NCBI GenBank assembly: GCA_047967505.1
Contig: CM106541.1
Length of the DNA stretch: 64,000 nt
Source of the DNA: Dipteris shenzhenensis
Taxonomy: Eukaryota; Polypodiophyta; Polypodiopsida; Gleicheniales
Reading direction: 5' to 3' (one strand)
A model generated the notes under the pieces. It was not told where the DNA came from. It was given only the letters and a program-made list of their open reading frames with translations, and did no database searches. Of this stretch, positions 20,401 to 35,400 are shown one piece after another. Both the position numbers and the translations under genes were made by a program. Within the stretch, counting starts at the first letter, position 1. Each line of letters opens with the position of its first letter.

Positions 20401-23400
20401 GCTCTTGGGAGTCGACTTCCCACGACTGGAGGCCAGTGCCCTTGTGAGGAGGAGGGTGACTTAGGCTCACAGTTAGGTGCGTAAGGAATTTTGGTCTATA
20501 GAAGGTTGAGTCTGTTCGATTTTGCTGTGTGGTTTAGTAGCAGAGATGTTGATGTCAGAAGCCTCTTCAGCCCTTCTCTCCCTTCCTCCTCCCCCATATT
20601 TCTTTCTTTCACAATCCCTAACTTTGGAGAGTCTGGGAAATTTTCGGACAAATTACCCTATTTGGAAGATGAAGATTCGGAGTCATTTAGTGGCTCAAAA
20701 ACTGTGGAAATTGACAACGGGAGCCGAGGCGAAGCCGGACGATATGGTAGACAACAAGAGTAGATGAAGAGGAGCTCGAAGCTTCGAAAGATAGAGATGC
20801 CCACGCCTTGGCATTGATCATAGGAACTTCGGCGGACTCTGTGCTTCCTTACATGTAGATGACCGACACGTCAGTAGAGGCGTGGGCCATTATGAAGGAT
20901 CTATAAGAGACAGATTACACATCCCGGATCTTGCTTCTTCAGCATCAGCTCTACAACTTGGATATGGATGAAGGAGATTCGGTACATGACTACTTGACGA
21001 AGGTCAAGATGGTGAGGGATCAACTAGCATCTGTTGGTCAGAAGGTGGACTTGTGCTAGTTGGCTTTGCTGGTACTGAGGAGGCTACCTCGGAGTTTCAA
21101 AAGCTTCGTTACGATTGAGAAAGCAAGACAGAGGACCAAACCTCTGACTTTTGAGGTTGGGTACATTACTGCTCCAGGAAGAAGCTAGAGAGAAGATCTA
21201 CAACAATGACAACGATGACAAGGCATTGCTGGCAAAGGGTTACGTTGGCAAAGGGAAGGGCAAGTCTAATGGTGGCAAGTTTAAGAAGGATGACTCTGAT
21301 GACGAGGATACTTTCAAGAACCAGAAGACGAAGTGCTTCTATTGTGATCCAGGCCATTTTGCGAAGGATTGCAGAAAGGAGGAGGATCAAAAAAACAACT
21401 CAGATTCAGAGGGTGACACAAAAGCCAAAGCTAATGTGGTAGTCGAAGAATTGTTCTTGGTGACATCTCCATGTGTTACTGAGGTAAGATATGCCGACCT
21501 AGAAGCCACAGTGAAGATGTCTGACATTGAGATGTGGGTCGACGAAGAGTCAGAAACCTTTGTGAAGGTGAAGGACAGCATGAGTGCTTGGTATCTTCCA
21601 AGTGCGTGGCTGTTGATACTGACACGAGGGTGGATTCCATGGAGTACCCTAGGGTTTCACGTTCAGATGATTGCTGTAATTCTGAAGGGGACAGTAGAGG
21701 ACTGCTTAGGTTATTGGTATGTGCCTCGATGAGGTGCATGGTTTCCTTTCAGAGCAAGCACATAGGCAGTACGACAGTTTGGTATGTACTTGATGTTCTT
21801 AATTTAAGCCTTTATAGCATGTTATGGAGAGAATCTGGTCTTCATATGTCTCAGGTAATGCAAGATTGGAAAGAATGGGCCTTCTTCGAAGGCAGAAGGA
21901 GAAGTGTGGGTGCTTCTTCAAATCTCGGACACAGATTGCTGGAAGGTGATGGACAAGGTGTACTAAAGCCAAAAGAGTACCTGCTCGAGAGCTGAGTGAG
22001 AGTTCGTGGTTTAGGTTATCTGGAAATATTCTTAGGATTTCATTTCTCGAGATGGTTCTTTTGTTGCGAACCTTCCCAAAGGAAGGACGGGTTGAAACAG
22101 ACCCTCAGAGCATGGTGCCTGGCAGACTGCAGTTTGTTTGCTCATTATGAGGGGGCCATTGGAAGATCTTGGCGTTTGGGTTGCTCGAGTTCGAAGGCAG
22201 GAACGTGATTGAAGGTGGTTGTAATGAAGGGGAAAAAGGAGCCAAGTTAGAGGCCTTCAGGTGGAAAATGTGGAGGGACTATATAAGTTCCCATCCACCC
22301 CTACTATGTACTTTTTGATGTGACATCTAATCCTATCTACTCCACCTTCTTCCTCCTACGTGTTGCCTACACTCTCTCTCCCTGTCTCTCTTCCCCTCAC
22401 TCCTCTCCCTCTTCCTCTCCCTCTATCCCCTTTCCCTCCTATCTCTCTCTTCCCTTTGTCTCCCCTCTCCTCTTTCCCCCTCCCTGCCATCTCTGGTGCT
22501 TCACCAATACATCTCCGACCTCCTTCATTGCATTGGTATTAGAGCATCGCTCTTGGCACTTGCTTCTCTTTCCTTGCAACAAGCAAGTAGTACATTGATC
22601 CCGAATCTCTGCTGGAAGTGAATCTCCGTTGTTGGCGTAGCTTCACCGAAGCTGCTCGTCCGCGACTGTGCGCCGGCCGTCCGCGCCCATCCTGCCACCC
22701 TACAAACCTTAGCCTCTATGGTTCGCTACCTAAGTGAGGCTAACAATGGGTTAGTTGGTTGGTTAGGTTAGTAGTTAGGGTGTGGTTTAGGTTTGGTTAG
22801 GTCTAACTAGTCAATGGGTTGGGTTAGTTTGGTTGGGTTTAGGTTTAGTTAGTTGGGCTAGGTTAGGTTAGTGCTAACTAGGGTTAAATGATCAAGTTTG
22901 GTTACCTTAGGTCAATGTCCTAACTGTCTTACCAATCTTTAGGTTAGGAGTCCTAAGTGTCCTTTTGCTGGGGATCTCTTGGCACTGGATATGGGCCCAA
23001 TAGATGCCTATCTGGGTTGCGATTGGCTAAAATCTTTGGGAAAAATCAGCATGGATTTAAATGTCCTATCACTCAGCTTTGTCCACAAGGGTAGAACTGT
23101 AGCATTGCATGGCATTGCCACTCCTAAATTGCAGGTCATTTCAGCAAGGTAGTTGGCCAAAGAGCTCAGGAAGGAGCATGCCCTTATTGAATGTGTCGGT
23201 TTCTCTGCAGTAGTTGCTATCGGAGTTTGCTGATATGCCATCCCAATTGCCTCCCAAGAGGATGCCGATCATGCCATTGCTCTAGAGCCTGGCAGTAAGC
23301 CCATAAACAAAGCCCCATACTGTCTCTCTAAGGTTGAGCAGGAGGAAGTGGCAGTAAAGGTGCGGGAATTGCTTGAGAAGAACTTCACCTCTCATAGCAC

Positions 23401-26400
23401 TCCTCCTTTTGCCTCTCCGGTGCTTTTGGTGAAGAAGAAGGATGGATCGTACCGCATGTGCATTGATTATAGGGATCTAAATAAGGCCACTATTAAGAAT
23501 AGGTTTCCAATACTCAGGATAGATGACCTGTTGGATGAACTCAAGGGTGCTCAGTTTTTCACGAAGATAGATTTGAGGTCTGGTTACCATTAAATCAGGG
23601 TGAAAGAAGGAGATGAGCACAAGACGGCCTTCCGCATAGAACGGGGCTTGTATGAATTCAAGGTGATGCCTTTGTGAGAAAACGGGAAGCAAGAGCAAGA
23701 GTGAGCAAAATGGAGAGTGAGCTGAACGTAGGTCACTCCCAAAATGTACCGAAATGAAGTGAAGTACAATGAAAGAGATGAGGGTTTTGTCTAAGTGACA
23801 AAACCCTATCTAATCACTAACCGTAGTTAGAGGTTAGACTGTGGTTAGGAATAAAAACCTCTAAGAGGGAAAAGTGTCCCTAACCCGCTTATTACATTAC
23901 ATTGGCCATTGCCTAGAATATAATAATAATTCTAACACCCCCCTGCAGTGCCAATGTGGTGTACAAGGTAGTGATCAATCACCAAAAGGAGATAAGTTTA
24001 GGGCACTGTGAAATGCCTCAAACTTCTCACATGGAACTGCTTTGGTGAAGATGTGTGCAACATTGTCATGTGTTGACACATAGATCATACTTATCTCCCT
24101 TGCATGCAACTTCTCTCTGACATAATGATAATGAATCTCAATGTGCTTCATGCGAGCATTAGCACTTTGACTATTAGTGAGAATTGGAGAAGGAGCCTCC
24201 ATTAAGAGACAAAGATCAGTGAACAAATGTTGCAGCCAAACACAACTGTCACTGTGAAAGCTGCCCTGTACTCAGCTTCACATGAGGAAGTAGCCACTGT
24301 ATATTGCTTCTTGCTCAGCAAAGAAATGCAACCTTTGCCCAAAAAGAAACAATTACCACTAGTGGACTGCTTGGTATCATAGTCTCCAGCCCAATCTGAA
24401 TCACTGTAAGCATGCATTTGCAAGTCACCCCCCCTGGGAAACATCAAGCCAAAAGACTTTGTGCCTTGCAAATAACGGAAGATGCGTTTTACAGCCTGCC
24501 AATGTGTTGTCTTTGGGTTGTGCATATATCTGCTTACCTGAGATACTGCATACTGAATATCGGTCCGTGTATTGCATAAGTAGATGAGGCATCCAACAGC
24601 CTGGTTGTAAATTGTGACATCCACTGATTCACCTGCATTATACATAGTAAGCTTCAGCCCTGGTTCCATGGAAGTGGCTATAGGCTTACAATCATACATG
24701 TTGAACCTATCCAAGAGCTTCTACACATAAGCTTCTACACATACTTGGATTGAGACATAACGATGCCACGCTTGTCTTGTATAAATTGGATCCCCAAATA
24801 AAAATTTAACATGCCCAAATCTGTCATGTCAAATTCAGCTTTCAACTCAGCTTTGAAATCTGCAATTATATCCTCATTAGACCCTGTGAGCAGCATGTCA
24901 TCTACATAAAGAATGATGACCAAATATCCCCCCCATCCTTCTTGATGTAGAGGGTGCTTTCCGTGGGACTATTATGTAACCCCTTACTTGCCAAGAAGGC
25001 ATGAATCTTGGCATACCATGAACGTGGGGTTTGTTTCAGCCCATATAAAGCTTTGTTAAGCTTGCAAACTTGAAGTGCATTGCTAGAAAGTTCAAATCCA
25101 CATTCCAAACAAAATTTGCAGCCATTGCAATAATTGACGGTCGGGATGTAGGAGCAAAAGTCTCCTTATAATCTATGCCCTTCTTCTGCGCATAGCCTTT
25201 GGCAACTAGCCTTGCCTTGTATCTATCAATAGACCCATGTGGCTTCCTTTTGACCTTGAAAACCCACTTGGTATCAATGGCATGCTTACCTGGTGGCAAA
25301 TCCACAACATCCCAAGTCTGATTTTTCTCTATGGACTGCAACTCATTGTGCATGGCATGCATCCAATGCACATTATCCTTTGCTTCTTCAAAAGAGTTAG
25401 GCTCCTCTTCATCAAGAAGAATCCCCGCATAAGCTATCTCGACTAAAAGAGCCCCCCCCCCCTGCGTGCCTTACTGCACTACGAGTCCTGCTAGGCAATG
25501 GGGCCTCAAGCCTACTCTCTCGGAGAGTCAGCAGCAACCAATTCGGGACTGTTTTGGCTGCGTGTATCTCTTGAATCTCTTGCCTGACAACTTCATCCAC
25601 ACCCTGTGGAGGTACAAAATCAGCCGGTGGCTGAATCGGGACATGTGGATTAGGAGGAGGTGGTTGTAAATTCTGATTTTCAGCATGAACCTCAGCGAGG
25701 GTACCAAATGCTATAGGAAGCATCCCCTCAGAAACATCATCTGAAGAAGCTGAAATCTGAAATTCAGCATGTGTATGTGCTGAATTTTCAGGAAATATAA
25801 CATCTCTACTAACAAAAATCTTGCGTGAAGCAGGATTGTAGGGACGATAGCCTTTGCTTTGTGAACTATACCCCACAAAAATGCATTAAAGTGCCTTATC
25901 TGACAACTTGTGTTGAAACTCCACATGCACGTGGGCATATGCAACACAACCAAAAAACTCTGAAATGGTCTACTGAAGGCTTTCTCCCATGCCATGCCTC
26001 ATAGGGAGTGATTGTCTTCGAAGCCTTTGTGGGAGCCCGATTCAAAACATAGTTGGCACACATGAGGCCTTCAAGCCAAAACTTGTGAGGCAACTTCTTA
26101 CTGGTAAGCATGCATCTATCCATCTCCATAAGAGTGCGATTCTTCCGCTCAGCTCTCAACCATAGCCACAAAGTGTTTGGAATGCATAAACACTTCTGAT
26201 TTTGCCTTGAGACCATAGACCCAAGTGTAGTTTGTGAAGTCATCTATGAATGTAACATAATAAAGATAACCCCCAAAAGCAGGTGTCCTCATGGGACCGT
26301 AGACATCAGTGTGAATAAGCTGTAATTTCCGTGTAGCTTTCACTGCACCATCCTTCTTGAAAGGAAATCTATGCATCTTACCAAGGATGCAACCCTCACA

Positions 26401-29400
26401 TGCATGAGGAGGAGGTGACTCTAATGGAGGCAATGCATCAACCATATCATGCTTCTGTAGTGTCATTAAGCTGCCATAGCTCATGTGCCCATACTTGGCA
26501 TGCCATAACTCCGCATTCTGCATCGCAGCAGTGGGAGTGCTTACTGAAAATGCATGATCGGATCTTTTCTTATATAAATTAAGCTGAAAAAGACCCCGAT
26601 ACAAAGTGCTAGACAACATCAAAGCATAGTCATTCTCTTTGTCTCTGACTGCACACTTAGCATCATCAAATACAACCTGAAATCCTCCTCTATTAAGAGA
26701 GGACACTAAAAGCAAATTCTTCTTTATGCCTGGTACATAGGGAACATCTGAAATTCTGAAATCTGTGTCATCAGTGGATGTGAGAATAATGTCCTCCAGT
26801 CCACACACTGAATAGGAAGAATTATTTGCACGTCACCTTCTTTTTGGTAGGTGGAGGATGCAGAGATGCAAAAAGACTCTTCTTGGAAGTGATGTGCTTT
26901 GAAGCACCACTATCAAAATACCAAGTATTCAGTGTCTCATTGATACTGAGAGAGCATGCATCCTTTGAAGGATCATAGCTGCAAGTCAAAAAAGCGTAAG
27001 GGTCATCATCATTAGTGGCTGTAGCATCTGAACTACCTACTGAAAAATCTGAAGTGCAAGATAGAAAGGCATAGTGCTCTTCCACAAAGTTGGCTGTAAC
27101 ATCTCCCCCATCATGTGAATGAGGAGCTGATGCATTTGACACAGCCATACTTGAATCCCTTTTCTTCTCTTCAGCTGTGCGCTTCTTGCATCCTCCAATA
27201 TAATGACCTGGCTTCTTGCAGTAGTGACAAATGCCCTTCTTTTTCTGCTTATCTGCATCACCCTTAGCCTTATAAGAGGGCAGTCCTGAATCAGCTTTAG
27301 GCTGATGTGAGGGCTGATTGGCATGTTGCTTTTGCTGCCCTTTTCCCTTGGGTTTGAACTTGGAAAGCATGGCATGCTCGTCAGCCCGGGTTGCCATATT
27401 TCTTCGGTCTGCTTCTCCTGCAATAGAAGTCCTACCAACTCATGAAAAGAGAGAGGATTGCTGCCCCCCCTCAATGAATCCGGAATGACTTCATCAATAT
27501 TCAGCAGTTACTTCCTCAAATCCTGAAGCTTTGTGAGGTGAAAATTCATGGAATCTCCCTCATCCATATGCGTATGAGAAAGCTCTCGCTTCAGAAAGGA
27601 AACTCAAGCATCATTTCCCCAATGAGGTGTTCGGAGTCCTCACATAGGAGGATATGTTACATGGCGCCAACTACTCCTTGTGGAGTTTCATGGTTCGCAA
27701 TATCTTGGTTGGCAAACATCTTTGGGATTATGTCAATGGAGATGAAGCAAGACGAGATTCAGTGGCCACACATGTCACTCCTACAGCTGGAGGCAGGGGT
27801 AGAGGTCAAAATGCAGCACAAGTAGTTGGAGCTGCCGCTCCAGGAGTTCCCACAACAGAGCATAAAAGATGGGATTCTAGAGATGCACAAGCTCTATCAG
27901 TGATTTCTCTCTTTATCAAGAGGTTCATTATACCTCACATTCGGTCATGCTAGACATTAAATGCAGCTTGGGAGATACTAGAGAGTATGTTTGCAGGTGC
28001 TTGCAAACTTCCAAAATGCTCTTTTACTTGCAAAATTGCAACCCAAATGCAAAAGCTCCAATTTCTTGTGGGAAATTGCATACAAAAGAGGGCAAATGGT
28101 TTGAAAGTCCCAAATGTTGCACAATTTGCACTTTGCTTGCAAAAGCCCCAAATTTTACAGCCAAACTATGGCTCAAATGCACAAATGTGACAAATGCCTG
28201 TCAAAAGCGCGCCTTCCAAAATGCCCTTGCAAAGAAAAGTGCTCAAGGTACTAATAACGCTCCAAACTGTACGGATGCCTGTACGGTTGAAATCCGTACA
28301 CTTGTACGGATGCACGGACAGAACTGACAACGGGGTGTACGGACAGGTACACATTGACAGTACGGACAGGTACACTAACAGTACGGCACTCCAACATAAG
28401 TGTACGGAATGCATGCGTTCCTTTATGGAATAGTGGCGTAGGTGTATAGATTGTGCAACAGTTGGTGTATGACTGTACATCAGCTGGTACGGACTTGGAG
28501 GAGATGTATGGAATGCGGATTGTACGGCTGCCAACGAAATTTGTACGATAGTACAGCGGTGCAGATGTGCTGGTGATGAAGATCATATGGACGAATGGTG
28601 CAGTTGTACGGACATACGGACTTGACACGCAAGTACGGGATCCGTACAGTCGTACGGACTGTACGGACGGAAGTAGTTGGAGCTAAAGAGCGGAAGCTGC
28701 TAGGAGCAGGGAGCAGATCTGGGAAGGAGAGCTGCTCTGATACCGAATGTGAGAAAACGGGAAGCAAGAGCAAGAGTGAGCAAAATGGAGAGTGAGCTGA
28801 ACGTAGGTCACTCCCAAAATGTACAGAAATGAAGTGAAGTACAATGGAAGAGATGAGGGTTTTGTCTAAGTGACAAAACCCTATCTAATCACTAACCGTA
28901 GTTAGAGATTAGACTGTGGTTAGGGGGAAAAACCTCTAAGAGGGAAAAGTGCCCTTAACCCGCTTTTTACATTACATTGGCCACTGCCTAGAATATAATA
29001 ATAATTCTAACAGCCTTTTGGATTGACTAATACACCAGCCACCTTCCAGGCACTGATGAACAAGATATTGCAGCCACTTCTTTTCAGATGTGTGCTGGTT
29101 TTCTTTGATGATATCCTCATTTTACTGCAAGGATAGACAAGAGCACATTAAGCATGCGAAGCAAGTGCTGGAAATTTTGAGAATCCATCAGCTTTATGCA
29201 AAAGCCAGCAAATGCAAAGGAGGTTGAGTACCTGGGGCACACTGTGAGTAGATGTGGCATTCGGGTGGATCTCGCAAAGGTGAAATGCATCAAAGATTGG
29301 TCACAACCACAAAATCCCACCCAGTTGAGAGGATTCTTAGGTCTCGCTTCCTTCTACATACGCTTTATTCACAAATTTGCCAAGAGGGCAGCTCCTCTTA

Positions 29401-32400
29401 CTGACCTTTGAAGAAAGATGCTTTTCGGTGGTCAAAGGAAGCACAACGCAGCTTTGAAGACCTGCTCTCACTCATGCACCTGTCTTGGTATGCCCTGATT
29501 TTTCGCATCCTTTCATTGTGGAGGCAGTGGCAAAGGACTGGGGGCTGTTCTGAGGCAAGAACATGAGGTAATAGCCTTTGAAAGCAGGAAGTTTGATGCA
29601 AAAGAACTCAATTACCATGTTTATGATCAGGAGATGTTGGCTATCTTGCATGCTTTCGAGAAATGGCACCACTATCTGTACGGAAGTAAAATTAAGGTGA
29701 AAACAGATCATAGGACACTTAGATTCTTCCTCACCCATCCAAATTTGTCATATAAGTAGAAGATGTGGTTGGCTGCAGTCCAATCCCATGATTTTGACAT
29801 TGAGTACAGAAAAGGGAAGGAAAATGTGGTTGCAGATGCCTTGTCCAGGATATGGGCTTGCAATTTGTTTGCTATCTCTACCATATATCAGGAGTGGATT
29901 CATGGCATTTAGGAAGAGTATATGCAGAATTCTAAGGCAGCTCCCATATTTTCAGATTTGCAGAAGCCTTCTAGTGAGTGTCATCCGGATTTCAAATTTG
30001 CATAATGGGCTGTTGTGGTGCCAAGACATGATTTATTTAATGCTAGACTCCAAATACCGCCAGTTTGTTTTGCAAGAAATGCACTCCTCTCCCATGGCTG
30101 GACATGCGGGTATCACTACAACATATGAGAGAATTAAGCAGAGCTTTACCTGGGAAGGCATGTGGAGAGATGTGGTTAAATACGTGGCTGAATGCTTGCC
30201 TTGCCAACAAAATAAAGTGGACAGCAAATTACCCGCAGGTCTCTTGCAGCCATTACCCTTTCTAGAGGCCTTCTACAGACAGGGGATGGGACAGCATCTT
30301 TGTTGTGGTGGATAGAATGACAAAACAGACCCATTTCATACCCACTAAGACCCGGCATTCAGCATCACAGGTTGCTCAGCAATTCATTGAGCATGTCTTC
30401 AACCATCATGGTTTCCTTTAGGAAATTGTCAGTGATAGAGATGCAAAATTTATGGGTCACTTTTGGCAGCAGATATCTACAGCAGTGGGTACTTTACTCA
30501 CACCTAGCACTGCTTACCATCTTGAGACTGATGGACTGTTAGAAAGGGTGAACAAATGGGTGGAGGAATATTTGAGGCACTTTCTCAAAAGTCTTGGGAT
30601 AAATGGTTGGCACTTGCTGAATTTTGCTACAACAGTACCAAGCATCTCTCCATTGGCATGAGCCGGTTCGAGGCAATGTACGAATGCAAGGCCGGGATGC
30701 CTTCTTTAATTGCTGGCCCAAGCCAAGCAGAAGAAATATGAGGATGAACGCATGAGATATTTGTCTTTCAAAGAGGGAGATTATGTATTATGTGCATTTG
30801 CGTCTCCATAAGAACCGTCATGCCTCGCTGAAAGGTAATACCAACACAAAGCTTGCTCATAGGTATTACAGTCCTTACAAGATCATCCGCAAGGTGGGAG
30901 AGGTAGCATATCAGTTGGAGCTACCCAGTACCTCCAAGATTCATGATGTTTTCCATGTGTCTTTGCTGAAACCACATGTTGGACAGCATGTCCATGTTCT
31001 TCCGGAGTTGCCACCTATGGATGAAGAGAGCCTTATCCTCTATGTCCCGGAGTGCATCGTGGGTTTCAGAGACCATGTACTCCAAAACAAGGCCTACGTG
31101 GAGTATCTTATCAAGTGGTGGGGACTCCCTGAGGATGAAAATTCATGGCAGCCAGAAAGCATTGTCCAGGACCACCCCTATCTCCTACCGGATTGATTAG
31201 TAGTTGCTGTTTGCTGCACTTTTTGGACAGCCATGCTGTGAAATTTTGAGGGCAAAATTATATGGGAAGCGATGGCTGTAATGAAGGGGAAACGGGGCCA
31301 AGGTGGAAAATGTGGAGGGACTATATCACTATGTACTTTTTGATGTGACATCTAATCCTATCTACTTCCACCTCCTTCCTCCTACGTGCTGCCTACACTC
31401 TCTCTCCCTATCTCTCTTCCCCTCACTCCTTCTCTCTCTCTTCCTCTCCCTCTATGTGTTGGAAAGGTCACCCCCCCATCTGTAAGCCCCCAAATGAGGA
31501 GAGCGTGGGGGAGGGAGACCTAGGGCAGGATGTGCCCAAGAGGAAAAGAAGAGAGGGGACTGCCACATGGGCAGCACCTCACATCAAAGAACATGGAAGG
31601 TACCCGGAGCTAGGATGGATCTGCATGGCGCTGACATCAGCAACAGTACAGAATAGTACAGAGCTGAGGCGCACACGTGGCAGATCAGGAGAACAGGGTA
31701 AACAGGCGCTGACATGGTAGGTTAGGAGCGCAGGTGTACGGGGCTGCATGGGGCCTGGTAGAGCAGCAAATGGGGCTGCCAGTGGGCAGTGGCATGCCTT
31801 ATATAGGCTGGGCCCCTGCCTTGATTGGAGGGCCAAAAGCCCTAGAAGTGTGGGCCAAAGGGCCCTAGTTTTGTGAGCCCTTAAAGGGCTGGTTGGGTGA
31901 GCCAACCTGGTCTGTCCAGTCGGCCCAGATTGGGACAGATTGGTCGGGTTTTTGACAGGCTCCTAGGCCTATAAAAGGAGGGGCTTCATGCCCCATTATT
32001 CATCCAACATCTAGTAGAAAGTGGAGTAGACAGGAGCAGCCTGAAGGCATTCCCTTTGGCCTCATCTTGGAGGTAAAGGAGAGTTGAAGGAGTGCTGCAG
32101 ACTGAGTTCCCTAAGGGCTGGGACCTTGGCTGTCTTCTAGGGCAGCAAGGTGTTGTGATCATCATACCTTTTGGAGCAGCCATTCACAAGCAGGTTGGAG
32201 CAGTGGAACAGGGACCTGTGTGCTGTAGACAAAGCTTGGCAGGGGCTGCCCACCTAGGCTGATTCACAGGCAGTAAGGTGGAGAAGAACACATTGGACGG
32301 AAAGTGTACAGACGCTCAAGGTGGAGCACGCGGGCTCGAGTCTAGAGATAGCCGGCAGATAGGAGAAGGACCTTGTGGTTAGATCAGAGGACCACACCAT

Positions 32401-35400
32401 TGGTGGGACTTTTGGATCTATCTCTTTTGTATTGTGTCCATAGTTTTGGACGGAAATATATATTTTGGTGGTTTCTCTATCTGGCTGGTTCATTGTCTAT
32501 TGATGAGTCTGCACATCTATGTGACGCACATTAAGTAAAGAAGTTTGTGATTCCACATCCCACATGCACACTGTGTGAGCTCCTGGGCATTACTATCAGT
32601 CTTCCGTTGCGTGTACCCTCTGTTGGGTATTTTCTAACATGGTATCATAGCCCAAGTCGGAGGCTCATAGGTGTGGGAGCCTGAAGGCAGGGACCTTGCT
32701 GAAGGACGACCCTGATTCAGAAGCTCTTGGGAATCGACTTCCACGACTGGAGGATTGTGCCCTTGCGAGAAGGAGGGCGACTCAGGTTCAGTCAGGTGCG
32801 TTTAAAGTTCGAGGTCCAGGTTATCTGGAGATGTACTTTTGTTGCAGACCTTGCCAAAGGAAGGACGGGTTGAAACATACCCTCAGAGCATGGTGCCTGG
32901 AAGACTCCAGGTTGTTCACTCATTATGAGGGGGACGATTGGAAGATCGTGACGGTTGGATTGCTCGAGTTCGAAGGCAGGAACGTAACTGAAGGAGGTGG
33001 TGCCAGGAGGTGCTACCAAAGATGGACCTGTATACCAGGATGGTGTGCGGAAGCAGAACCGGACCTGTTGGAGCAAGAGCCATTGGATGAAAAGCCAGGA
33101 AAAGATTTTGACACCGAAAGGTTCCAGAGGACTACGACCAGGAGTTACTGGAGCATCTTCATTGACGTGTTGGCATTGGGCCGAGATGTGTCGGTGAGAG
33201 GGGGTGTTGGAAAGGTCACCTCCCCATGTGTAAGCCCCCAAATGAGGAGAGAGTGGGGGAGGGAGACCTAGGGCAGGATGTGCCCAAGAGGAAAAGAAGA
33301 GAGGGGACTGCCACATGGGCAGCACCTCACATCAAAGAACATGGAAGGTACCCGGAGCTAGGATGGATCTGCATGGCGCTGACGTCAGCAATAGTACGGA
33401 ATAGTACAGAACTGAGACGCACACGTAGCAGATCAGGAGAACAGGGTAAACAGGCGTTGACATGGTAGGTCATGAGCGCAGGTGTACGGGGCTGCATGGG
33501 GCCTGGTAGAGCAGCAAATGGGGCTGCCAGTGGGCAGTGGCATGCCTTATATAGGTGACACGCCCCAGCACTCCTGAAACCCCTGATCTGCAAGCAAACC
33601 ACACACAACGTCAGATCTGAGCAGGCTGCTCACCACCCAACCATGACATCTACGGGATGTGATCTCGAATCAGAAGATGTCCCCTCCGAGCCACGAGCTG
33701 AGCTACTGGCACGAACTCCCAATCAGATCCAAACCAGCCTGGTGTCCCATACCACCAGGTGGCGCTGTGAAGCCCTGGATCTGCCATTGGGCCTTGGGCT
33801 ACGCTAAGATGCAAGCGCGCGTCCGCGACTCAATCTAGGATCAGACCTGGCACCTGGGAATGAGACTTGCTCCCAACTGCACACTGAGAACTGAACCCCC
33901 TGGGCCCCTTTTATAGACTCGGGCCCCGAGCGCCAAAAATAGCGAAGACCTATAAATAGTTCGTACCCTTGCCACTCAACCCGAGAATCAAGCCTGCCTA
34001 GCTCTAAGCCTCCCCAGGCTAACCTGAGCTAGTTCTGTGTACCTAGTACACGTCAGATACCAATCCGTGCACATGACATACTCCCCCTCCTCTAAGAACT
34101 CACTCTTGAGTTCGCTAAAAAACCCGGAAATGTTCTTTGGAGGTTTTGTAATGTCTCCCATGTTGCATTCTCCTCAACACGATCCTTCCACTTAATCTTG
34201 TATTCCGTGATAGAACGATTACGAATCTGTCTTTCACGAAATTCAAGAATACACTCAGGTTCGTGAGGAATAAAAGTCAAATCTGTAACTTCTATACTAC
34301 CATGAGGAGAAAAAAGTTGATCATCTGCACCCAAGACTTCTTTCAGTCTACTGACATGAAAGACTGGATGTACTTTAACATCAGGAGGCAATTCTAGTCG
34401 ATATGCCACTGGTCCAATTCTTTTAATGACCTTGAATGGGCCACAGTATCTGGGGGATAATTTCGGAACCAAACCAATACTTAGGCTCTTGGATTCCTTA
34501 GGAATTCGTAAATATACCATCGTTCCTTCAGAGAACTCTCTAGGTGAACGATGTCTATTAGCATAAAATCTGTCCCGATCTTGGGCACTTCTAATAGACT
34601 CCTTGGCAAACTGCAACATTTCCTGCATATCCAGCAAGAAGTTCTTAGCAGCATCATTTTGAATGCCTTTTAATCCAACCATAACTGGTGACTTAGGTTG
34701 AAACCCGTACATAAGCATAAAAGGACTGTAACCCGTACTAGAATGCTTTACACTATTGTAAGCAAATTCAATCATAGGTAGATAATCTTTCCATGAAGAC
34801 TGTCTCTTAGATACATATGCCCGAAGCATGTCTTCAACCAACTGGTTGACCTTTTCTGTACTGCCATCAGATTGTGCATGATCCGAGGAGCTCATACTTA
34901 GAGTAGTTTCCAACTTCTCAAATACAAGTGTCCAGAAGTTACTTGTAAACTTTGAGTCCCTGTCACTAACTATGTCAGATGGCAAACCATACAGCTTAAA
35001 CAAGTGGTCCACAAACTCGTGAGCCAGCTGAACAGCTGATATAGTTGTTCTAGTAGGTAAGAATCTAGCCATTTTTGTCAAACGGTCGACTATGACCCAA
35101 ATGGAGTCATGATCCTTGCGCGTTCGAGGCAAACCAGTAATAAAATCCATGGAAATACTTTCCCATTTATTACCTGGAATCTGTAATGGCTGTAATAAAC
35201 CCGCGCTTCTAAGGCGTTCTGCCTTAGTAACCTGACAAACCCGGCAACCTACTACATAGTTCTCAATAAATGCACGCATCTTAGGCCAATAAAAGGTATG
35301 CTTCACAAGAGACAGAGTCCTATGTATACCCGGATGTCCAGCACTAGGAGCATCATGACACTCCCAGAGAATCTTGGATTTAAGGTCTAGAACATCAGGT

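Larger units (their letters stand above)
23673..29012 (-). mobile_element. Element C: Ty1/Copia inserted in RT of B
   Basis: Two 265-bp LTRs (23673-23937 and 28748-29012; about 10 differences, 3.8%) with TG...CA ends are flanked by the TSD GCCTT (23668-23672, 29013-29017). The primer-binding site ('ggtatcagagcag' on the minus strand, next to 28747) and polypurine tract ('gcagggggg' next to 23938) fix the minus orientation. Coding order on the minus strand is Gag, protease, integrase, RT, RNase H, broken by many frameshifts and deletions. The first part of Gag is inverted. It is the same LTR family as element G at 63252. Confidence 0.92.

Noticed and set aside
28166-28628. Open frames on both strands in the C leader
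   Set aside because: They read the GTAC cluster; no family match and mutually exclusive.
32696-33271. 191-residue frame in element D
   Set aside because: Homologous sequence in element A has stops and shifts; treated as conserved non-coding.
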